Part shown: positions 57,565 through 64,000 of the stretch, in pieces
Position numbering within the stretch: the first letter of the stretch is position 1
How the letters are laid out: each line of letters starts with the position of its first letter
Assembly: GCF_900103425.1 (NCBI RefSeq)
Contig: NZ_FMXA01000004.1
Location: 62,001-126,000 of the forward strand
DNA from: Dialister histaminiformans
Lineage (GTDB): Bacteria > Bacillota > Negativicutes > Veillonellales > Dialisteraceae
Direction: 5' to 3'
Length of the DNA stretch: 64,000 bases
Translations under genes and position numbers: made by a program
Notes under the pieces: model-generated
What the model saw: only the letters and a program-made list of their open reading frames with translations
The model's database searches: none
What the model was told of the DNA's origin: nothing

Positions 57565-58365
57565 ATGACAGCAGAAGAGCGAATAGTGATGGTTGCCAGG
57601 GAACTGTTTCTGAATCATGGATATGAATCGGTTTCTCTTCGGGACATAGCGAAGGAAGCGGATGTAGCTCCTTCCGCGATTTCTTATTATTTTGGAAGCA
57701 AACAGGAATTATATGAAGAACTGTTTCCTGATAAAGCGGCGGAGGAACCGACTTCTGTTCAGGAAAAGATAGAATATGCAGCTCTGTCTTTGTTTGCCGA
57801 TATGGGATATGAGCGGGTCACAATCCGGGATATTTCACGCAAGGCCGGAGTAAACAGTGCGTCTATTTCCTATTATTTTGGGGGAAAGATGAATCTGTAC
57901 ATGACCATCCTGCGGGTAGGTGCAGAACGAATCAAAGAAAGATTGGAACGACAGAAATGTCATTTTCGAAACCCACAGGATGTAATTCATTATCATATAC
58001 AGGCACTGGGAGAGTTACTGGTTATGTATCCGGAAGCCATCCGGATTATGCAATGGGAGCTGGTTAATCCTACGGAACCATTTAAAGAGATATGGAATAC
58101 GCTATATCGCCCGTTATTCAGTGATATTTATTGTGCACTCGAGGAAGGAATTTCCAGGGGGATTTTCCGAAAAGAAATAAATCCGCGGTGTGCATGTATT
58201 TTATTTATTAATATGATTTTTAATTTTTTCACAATAAAAGGAAACCAGATGATTGATGGGATTATGGGGGCAGAGGAGAGTATTTCTCAGGAAGATTACT
58301 TTAAGGAGGTAGAAGACCTGGTTGTGAATGGTATTCTGATAGCTGAAGATGGAGGAATGAAATGA
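57565..58365 (+). CDS. TetR-family regulator with two tandem DNA-binding domains
   Basis: 266 residues, longer than the usual 190-220. Two TetR-type helix-turn-helix domains occur in series: residues about 5-52 (LFLNHGYESVSLRDIAKEAD, SAISYYFGSKQELY) and about 66-114 (LFADMGYERVTIRDISRKAG, ASISYYFGGKMNLY), with a 12-residue linker. Each is a complete N-terminal domain. One ligand/dimerization domain follows (CecR/DUF1956-like, MYPEAIRIMQWELVNPTEPF). ATG 57565 has AAGGGA upstream; the earlier TTG lies in the operator. It overlaps the MFP gene by ATGA, so it probably regulates the efflux operon that it heads. Confidence 0.85.
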   Translation: MTAEERIVMVARELFLNHGYESVSLRDIAKEADVAPSAISYYFGSKQELYEELFPDKAAEEPTSVQEKIEYAALSLFADMGYERVTIRDISRKAGVNSASISYYFGGKMNLYMTILRVGAERIKERLERQKCHFRNPQDVIHYHIQALGELLVMYPEAIRIMQWELVNPTEPFKEIWNTLYRPLFSDIYCALEEGISRGIFRKEINPRCACILFINMIFNFFTIKGNQMIDGIMGAEESISQEDYFKEVEDLVVNGILIAEDGGMK

Positions 58366-59429
58366 AAACAATTACAAAAGCAGGTGCATTTATTCTGGCC
58401 GGAGTGTTCCTCCTGACTGCGGGATGCGGGAATAATGAAGTGGAGACTCAGCAGAGCCCGCTGGTTAAAACGATTACTGTAGGAGAAAAGGATTCGGAAA
58501 ATGATACCACTTTTTCCGGTACCGTCCATGGATATTATGAATCTCCACTGGCATTTCAGGTTAGCGGTCAGATTACCAATCGATATGTACAGGCTGGGGA
58601 CAGGGTCAGAGCGGGACAGCCGTTGTTCCGTGTAGACTCCCGGGACGCGATGGATCAGGTAGATGCAGCAAGAAGTTCAGTGATTTCTGCACAGGCATCT
58701 TATAAGCTGGCAAGCTCCACGTTATCACGCTATAAGGCGCTGCATAGGGAAAATGCCATATCTGACCTGGCCATGGACCAGACACAGAGCCAGTATGATG
58801 TGGCTGCTGCGCAGCTTCAGCAGGCAAAGGCAACACTGAGCCGCTCCCAGAACAATCTGGGGTATACTACGCTTCGAGCTGATAGAAACGGAGTTATCGG
58901 GTCTACCATGTATGAAGTCGGGCAGGTGGTCTCTGCAGGAACTCCTGTGGTACTGGTAGTGGATGACCGGCAGAAGGAAGTACATATTTCCTTAACGGAA
59001 AAACAGTACAATCAGTATTCTGTGGGGATGCCGTGTACCGTAACTTTCTGGGCGCTTCCTAATGTGATGGTACATGGGGTTATTAAAGAGAAGGCTGCAT
59101 CACCGGATGCGGCTACAGGAACTTATGATACCAAGGTTTCTCTTGCAGACTGCCCGGCCGAAGTTACTCTTGGCATGACCGCGCAGGTCAGCATGGACGA
59201 TAATCTCAGTGGAAATAAATCTGTAGTTATACCGCTTACGGCAATAGCCACACAATCCAGCCAGCCCAGTGTATGGGTAGTAGAAAATGGACGGGTGAAG
59301 CTGGTGAAGGTTACTGTAGGAAAATATGGAAATGACTCTGTAGAAATAACCTCCGGACTGAAAAGTGGGGATAAGGTGGTTACGGCAGGGGCTTCCAATC
59401 TGACACAGGGAGAAGAGGTTCGCGTATGA
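58362..59429 (+). CDS. RND efflux membrane-fusion lipoprotein
   Basis: Periplasmic adaptor of the HlyD/AcrA family, 355 residues. Lipobox LLTAGC with Cys22. Biotinyl-like half GQITNRYVQAGDRVRAGQPL, an alpha-hairpin (about residues 85-155), the second half YTTLRADRNGVIGS and a beta-barrel domain follow. It links the inner-membrane RND pump to an outer-membrane channel. Start and stop overlap neighbours by 4 nt each. Confidence 0.92.
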   Translation: MKTITKAGAFILAGVFLLTAGCGNNEVETQQSPLVKTITVGEKDSENDTTFSGTVHGYYESPLAFQVSGQITNRYVQAGDRVRAGQPLFRVDSRDAMDQVDAARSSVISAQASYKLASSTLSRYKALHRENAISDLAMDQTQSQYDVAAAQLQQAKATLSRSQNNLGYTTLRADRNGVIGSTMYEVGQVVSAGTPVVLVVDDRQKEVHISLTEKQYNQYSVGMPCTVTFWALPNVMVHGVIKEKAASPDAATGTYDTKVSLADCPAEVTLGMTAQVSMDDNLSGNKSVVIPLTAIATQSSQPSVWVVENGRVKLVKVTVGKYGNDSVEITSGLKSGDKVVTAGASNLTQGEEVRV

Positions 59430-62400
59430 AGGATTTTAACGTAGCAGAGTGGTCGATTAAGCACGTTCAGATTGTCTTTTTCTTCATTCTTGCTATTTTA
59501 GTCGGCGGGTTATGGTCATATTTCAATCTTGGGCGCAGCGAAGATCCGAATTTTACAATCCGGACCATGGTGATTACCGTGGCCTGGCCGGGAGCTTCAC
59601 CGGAGCAGATAGTAAAACAGGTGACCGATCCGTTGGAAAAAAATCTGCAGGATACCCGGGATTTGGATTACATAAAATCCTTTACGCATGATGGGAAGAC
59701 GGTAATTTATGTCTATCTCAAGGATTCTGTTCCCGCGTCAGAGCTTCAAAAACATTGGACCGAGGTTCGCAACTCTGTAGAGGATATGTGGAGTCAGCTT
59801 CCTTCCGGGGTAGTGGGACCTTACATCAATGACCGGTTTGACGATGTGTATGGCACCATTTATGCAGTGACCGGGGACGATTACTCCTATGAAGAAAAGC
59901 GAAAGTATGCAGAAGATATAAGGCAGAGGCTTCTTCGTGTGCCGGATGTCCAGAGGGTGCAGCTTCTGGGAGTTCAGCAGCAGATGATTTATGTGGAGAT
60001 GAACCAAGATAAACTGGCATCGATGGGGATAAGTCCTGATTCTATTTTTCAGATTATCCAGCAACAGGGAACCATGATGCCATCGGGGACCATTCATACC
60101 GATACGAGGAACATAGCCATTCGTGTAGAAGGACTTCTGGGGACACCGGAAGCGTTGGAAAATCTGCCTGTACATGTAGGGAACCAGACTTTCCATCTGG
60201 GGGATATAGCTCAGGTAAAACAAACGTATACAGATCCTGCATCCTCCATGATGTACTATAATGGAAAGCCTGCAATTGGTATTGCGGTGTCTATGACGCC
60301 CGGTGGCAATAATCTGACGCTTGGGGAAAACCTTCAGAAAGCGGTGGAGGAAATGAAACCCAACCTGCCGCTGGGGCTTAATGTGTCCCTCGTAGCGGAT
60401 CAGCCCAAGGTGGTTAATGATTCGATTTCTGAATTTACTGAGTCGCTGATTGAAGCCATAGTGATTGTTATGGCGGCCAGCTTTATCTCGCTGGGGATGC
60501 GGAGTGGTGTGGTACTTGCCCTTTGCATTCCTGTAGTGGTATGTGGTTCGTTCCTCTTTATGGAATTCAAGGGAATTGACCTGCAGCGTGTATCTCTGGG
60601 GGCACTTATTGTATCGCTTGGGATTCTGGTGGATGATGCCATCATTGTCATTGAAATGATGCAGGTAAAACTGGAGCAGGGATACAGTCGTATGGAAGCG
60701 GCACAGACAGCTTATCGTTCATGTGCTGCCTCCATGCTGGCGGGTACACTGATTACTATTGCCGGGTTTATTCCCGTTGGTTTTGCACCTGGTAAGACCG
60801 CAGAGTACACAAACTCTCTGTTCTGGGTCATCGGGGCTACGCTTCTGATTTCCTGGCTTGCCTCTCTCTTTGTTTCTCCTGTTCTGGGGTATCAGATGAT
60901 ACAGGTGCATAAAGAAAAGAAGAAAAAGGGAAAACTGGGGGATCGTCTGTATCAGATTTTTGATCGGTCAGTCCGCTGGTGCATCCGGTATAAACGCACA
61001 GTTATGCTGGCTACAGCCGGTGGGTTTGTGCTGACAATGCTGTTAATCCCGCTGGTCAAACAGGAGTTCTTCCCGGATTCGGTGCGGCCGGAAATTATTT
61101 TTGATGTGGAGTTGCCGTCAGGAGCCTCTATTCAGGATACGCAGCGCGTTCTTGGCGGGATGGCAGATATGCTGTATGGAGACAAGAGGGTATCTTCCTT
61201 TGCTTCTTATATCGGTGAAAGTGCACCGCGTTTTATTCTTCTTTTTGACCCCAAAGCACCGGATAATAGTTACGGGCAGATGATTATCGTAGCCTCTGAT
61301 CAGGAATCCCGGGATACGCTGCGAGCTGAATTAACTAAAAAGATAGCCATGCAGTATCCTTCGGTGCGAGTACATTCCCGGCTGATTCAAACCGGGCCGC
61401 CGGCAGAATATCCGGTTATGTTCCGCATCAGTGCCAATACGCAGGCACAAACCGTGGCATTGGCACAGAAAGCTCTGGCAGAAATGAAGACGGATCCACG
61501 CATCCGGAATGCAAGTATCGACTGGCCACAGGAAACTCCATCGGTTAGAGTGACGGTTGATCAGGATAAGGTGCGTACATTGGGAATCGATAATTATGAA
61601 GTATCCCGGAATCTGTATGTACAGCTGTCAGGATATAAGGTGTCGGAATCCTATCAGGGGGATCAGCTGGTACCGATTTCCTTTAAACTGGAAGGTGATA
61701 ACGCATCTCGGTTGGATAAGCTGGCTACACTTCCTATTTATGTGGGGAATGGGCGCTATGCCCCGTTGGGGACTTTTGCTGACATCTCATATGAAAATGA
61801 AATCAGTACAATCTGGCGTAGAAATCTGCAGCCTACCATCACATTGAGTGCAGAGGTCATCCCGGGAGCCAAAGGGGATACAGTAGCTTCAGATCTGTAT
61901 AACACCACGTTTAAGAGTTTCCGTGAACATCTTCCGGAAGGGGCATCACTGGAAAAAGGGGGCACTCTGGAATTATCCGATGAATCGTTACAGGATCTGA
62001 TGAAGCCGCTGCCCATTATGATTTTCTTCATCCTGGCAGTGCTCATGTTTGATCTGCAGGATATTCCAAAGATGGTAATGGCGGCAATCACGGGTCCGTT
62101 GGGACTGATAGGAGCCATCCTGACATTGCTTATCACCAGGCAACCTATAGGATTTATGTCTATTATCGGAATGATTGCCATTTCCGGGATGGTCATCAGG
62201 AACAGCATTATTCTGCTTGATCAGATTAAGCAGCATCTCAATCTGGGGATGACGCCCTATGAAGCTGTGGTAAGTTCCGCGGCGTTGCGATTCCGTCCGA
62301 TTATGCTTTCTTCGGGAACTGATCTGCTGGGGATGGTTCCTTTGATTCCTAACCCATTCTGGGCGCCTATGGCGGTGTCCTTCATTGGAGGGCTTATGTT

Positions 62401-62497
62401 GGCTACAGCGATTGGACTCCTGGTACTTCCGGCCATGTATTGCTGGTGGTATAAGATTGATGAACCAAAGGTCCAGGGGGAAGACGCTGATAACTGA
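59426..62497 (+). CDS. RND-family efflux transporter (AcrB/MdtB type)
   Basis: Proton-driven trimeric pump, 1023 residues, full length with twelve membrane helices and two large periplasmic domains. It begins FNVAEWSIKHVQIVFFFILA; WPGASPEQIVKQVTDPLEKN opens the porter domain. Helix 4 has the proton-relay pair in SLGILVDDAIIVIEMM, and helix 10-11 reads GMIAISGMVIRNSIILLDQI. It overlaps the adaptor gene. No TolC-type outer-membrane gene follows. Substrates are unknown. Confidence 0.94.
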   Translation: MKDFNVAEWSIKHVQIVFFFILAILVGGLWSYFNLGRSEDPNFTIRTMVITVAWPGASPEQIVKQVTDPLEKNLQDTRDLDYIKSFTHDGKTVIYVYLKDSVPASELQKHWTEVRNSVEDMWSQLPSGVVGPYINDRFDDVYGTIYAVTGDDYSYEEKRKYAEDIRQRLLRVPDVQRVQLLGVQQQMIYVEMNQDKLASMGISPDSIFQIIQQQGTMMPSGTIHTDTRNIAIRVEGLLGTPEALENLPVHVGNQTFHLGDIAQVKQTYTDPASSMMYYNGKPAIGIAVSMTPGGNNLTLGENLQKAVEEMKPNLPLGLNVSLVADQPKVVNDSISEFTESLIEAIVIVMAASFISLGMRSGVVLALCIPVVVCGSFLFMEFKGIDLQRVSLGALIVSLGILVDDAIIVIEMMQVKLEQGYSRMEAAQTAYRSCAASMLAGTLITIAGFIPVGFAPGKTAEYTNSLFWVIGATLLISWLASLFVSPVLGYQMIQVHKEKKKKGKLGDRLYQIFDRSVRWCIRYKRTVMLATAGGFVLTMLLIPLVKQEFFPDSVRPEIIFDVELPSGASIQDTQRVLGGMADMLYGDKRVSSFASYIGESAPRFILLFDPKAPDNSYGQMIIVASDQESRDTLRAELTKKIAMQYPSVRVHSRLIQTGPPAEYPVMFRISANTQAQTVALAQKALAEMKTDPRIRNASIDWPQETPSVRVTVDQDKVRTLGIDNYEVSRNLYVQLSGYKVSESYQGDQLVPISFKLEGDNASRLDKLATLPIYVGNGRYAPLGTFADISYENEISTIWRRNLQPTITLSAEVIPGAKGDTVASDLYNTTFKSFREHLPEGASLEKGGTLELSDESLQDLMKPLPIMIFFILAVLMFDLQDIPKMVMAAITGPLGLIGAILTLLITRQPIGFMSIIGMIAISGMVIRNSIILLDQIKQHLNLGMTPYEAVVSSAALRFRPIMLSSGTDLLGMVPLIPNPFWAPMAVSFIGGLMLATAIGLLVLPAMYCWWYKIDEPKVQGEDADN

Positions 62498-62511
62498 TTG
62501 GAAAAGGAGAG

Positions 62512-62549
62512 AACCTGGAACTGTGATGGCACACTTTCCAGGTTTTCTT
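62512..62549 (+). terminator. Terminator of the RND operon
   Basis: AACCTGGAA pairs with TTCCAGGTT around a 15-nt loop, followed by TTCTT. Confidence 0.7.
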
Positions 62550-62654
62550 ATACAAGGGTTATCATGCGGAGGAAAACGGGGATAGTATTTTGCTGAAATA
62601 TATTTTTTAACGTGACAAGAATCAGAAAAGGGGGTATTCTCCCTGCGCAAGTAG

Positions 62655-62663
62655 TGTTATAAT
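62655..62663 (+). promoter_or_regulatory. Extended -10 of typA
   Basis: TGTTATAAT, about 52 bp before ATG 62715; a clear -35 is not seen. Confidence 0.55.
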
Positions 62664-62714
62664 AAGTAATACGTGTTGTAGATTTTTTGACATTTCCAGG
62701 GGGAAATAGAACGA

Positions 62715-64000
62715 ATGATTAGAGAAGATATCAGAAATATCGCTATCATTGCCCATGTAGACCATGGTAAGACCACATTGGTTGATGCAATGCTTAAACA
62801 GAGCCATATTTTCCGTGAAAACCAGAAGGTTGCTGAACGAGTAATGGACTCCAATCCACTTGAACGTGAAAGAGGAATTACCATTCTGGCAAAGAATACT
62901 TCCGTTATGCATAATGGGGTAAAGATTAACATTGTTGATACCCCAGGGCATGCTGATTTTGGCGGAGAAGTAGAACGAATTCTGAACATGGTTGATGGCG
63001 TTCTGCTTCTGGTTGACTCTCATGAAGGCCCAATGCCGCAGACTAAGTATGTATTACGCAAGGCACTGGAACATCATCTGAAGCCTATTGTAGTTATTAA
63101 CAAGATTGACCGCCCGGATCAGCGTGTCAGCGATGTAGAAGGTGAAATCCTCGACCTGTTCATTGAACTGGAAGCTGATGATGACCAGCTGGACTTCCCG
63201 CTTATTTATGCATCTGCAAGAGATGGTATTGCCAAGTACAGCATGGATGATGACAGCAAGGATCTGACCCCTCTGTTTGAAACCATTATTAAATACTGCC
63301 CGGCTCCGGAAGGAGACGACAAGGCACCATTCCAGTGCATTGTTACCACACTGGATGCTGATGAATATCTGGGCAAGGTAGCCATTGGACGTATCACCAG
63401 AGGCACAGCCCGCCAGGGTATGCCGGTATGCATTACTGATGGAGAAAAGACCAGAAAAGACTATCTCGGCTCTCTCTTTACATGGGTCGGTATGAAGCGT
63501 ACTCCGGTACAGGAAGCTAAGATGGGCGATATTATTGCTATGGCCGGCTTCAAGAATATCACCATTGGTGAAACCGTAACTGACGCAGATCACCCAGATG
63601 CACTTCCACGCATTAAGATTGATGAACCGACTCTGTCCATGATTTTCCGTGTAAATAAGAGTCCTTTTGCTGGCCAGGAAGGCGATTTCGTAACCAGCCG
63701 TCATATCCGTGCCCGTCTGCAGAAGGAAATTGAAACGAATGTAGCACTTCGCGTAGAAGATACGGATACTTCCGATGCATTTAAGGTTTCCGGCCGTGGT
63801 GAACTTCACCTGTCCGTACTGATTGAAATGATGCGCCGTGAAGGTTTCGAACTGGAAATTTCCAAGCCGCATGTAATTTATAAGGAAATTGATGGCAAGA
63901 AGTGCGAACCAATTGAACATCTTACTGTTGAAGTTCCGCAGGAATACATGGGCGCCGTTATGGAAGGTCTTGGACCGAGACGTGCGGAAATGGTTTCTAT
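62715..64000 (+). CDS. typA: Translational GTPase TypA/BipA (3' end outside window)
   Basis: First 428 codons of a gene usually about 605 codons long; the window ends inside it. G1 [10 protein letters not shown]3 [12 protein letters not shown] and G4 NKIDRPD are intact; the EF-G-like domains follow ([34 protein letters not shown]). It ends at [17 protein letters not shown] ribosome-associated GTPase for 50S assembly and stress growth. The ribosome binding site is weak (GGGGG about 11 nt upstream). Confidence 0.95.
   Translation, partial: MIREDIRNIAIIAHVDHGKTTLVDAMLKQSHIFRENQKVAERVMDSNPLERERGITILAKNTSVMHNGVKINIVDTPGHADFGGEVERILNMVDGVLLLVDSHEGPMPQTKYVLRKALEHHLKPIVVINKIDRPDQRVSDVEGEILDLFIELEADDDQLDFPLIYASARDGIAKYSMDDDSKDLTPLFETIIKYCPAPEGDDKAPFQCIVTTLDADEYLGKVAIGRITRGTARQGMPVCITDGEKTRKDYLGSLFTWVGMKRTPVQEAKMGDIIAMAGFKNITIGETVTDADHPDALPRIKIDEPTLSMIFRVNKSPFAGQEGDFVTSRHIRARLQKEIETNVALRVEDTDTSDAFKVSGRGELHLSVLIEMMRREGFELEISKPHVIYKEIDGKKCEPIEHLTVEVPQEYMGAVMEGLGPRRAEMVS

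Overview
The window looks like chromosomal DNA of a Gram-negative Firmicute of the class Negativicutes, probably Veillonellales and possibly Dialister. This is inferred from gene content, not from a search. Firmicute-style features are the long str/S10/spc/alpha ribosomal cluster, ECF transporter genes next to truA, an adenylate kinase with a four-cysteine lid, YitT and a PadR/HAAS pair. They sit beside features of a cell with an outer membrane: an RND efflux pump, an O-antigen-ligase-like protein and an SLH-domain OmpM-type fragment. Genes for a biotin-dependent decarboxylase (mmdA, mmdD, mmdC) point to anaerobic succinate-to-propionate metabolism.

Layout. 1-7 kb: two tandem PotE/CadB-like amino acid/polyamine antiporters, threonine aldolase (-), an MFS drug exporter, a universal stress protein (-) and the queuosine-precursor transporter queT. 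7.4-12.1 kb: str operon (L7Ae-like protein, rpsL, rpsG, fusA, tuf) behind a consensus sigma-70 promoter. 12.2-14.8 kb: a PadR-HAAS cassette with three small exported, highly charged, low-complexity proteins, inserted between tuf and rpsJ. 14.9-29.9 kb: S10-spc-alpha cluster from rpsJ to rplQ, including secY, adk, map, infA, rpmJ and rpoA, but without rpsD. 30-39 kb: a lactate/malate dehydrogenase family enzyme, an NCS2 purine permease, two AEC carriers (-) and a MoxR-DUF58-transglutaminase operon (-). 39.3-47.7 kb: tRNA-Ser(UGA), yitT, tig-clpP-clpX-lon-engB proteostasis genes and a short SLH protein. 47.8-53 kb: metQ (-), an O-antigen-ligase-like gene and mmdA-mmdD-mmdC. 53.2-57.5 kb: a Cof-type phosphatase and ecfA1-ecfA2-ecfT-truA. 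57.5-62.5 kb: a TetR regulator with two DNA-binding domains, leading an MFP-RND efflux operon. 62.7-64 kb: 5' part of typA/bipA, cut by the window end.

Most of the window is housekeeping. The least ordinary parts are (a) the PadR/HAAS cassette, with a 27-bp near-perfect operator-like palindrome at its predicted promoter and three exported charged proteins of unknown role; (b) the TetR regulator with a duplicated helix-turn-helix domain and an inverted repeat over its promoter; (c) the paired antiporters, both with an altered helix-1 GSG motif; (d) structured leaders before queT, the second antiporter and rpsJ; (e) an SLH/OmpM-like gene that stops soon after its barrel begins. Start codons were re-chosen in many places from Shine-Dalgarno spacing and family N-termini; several ribosomal genes start with TTG or GTG.
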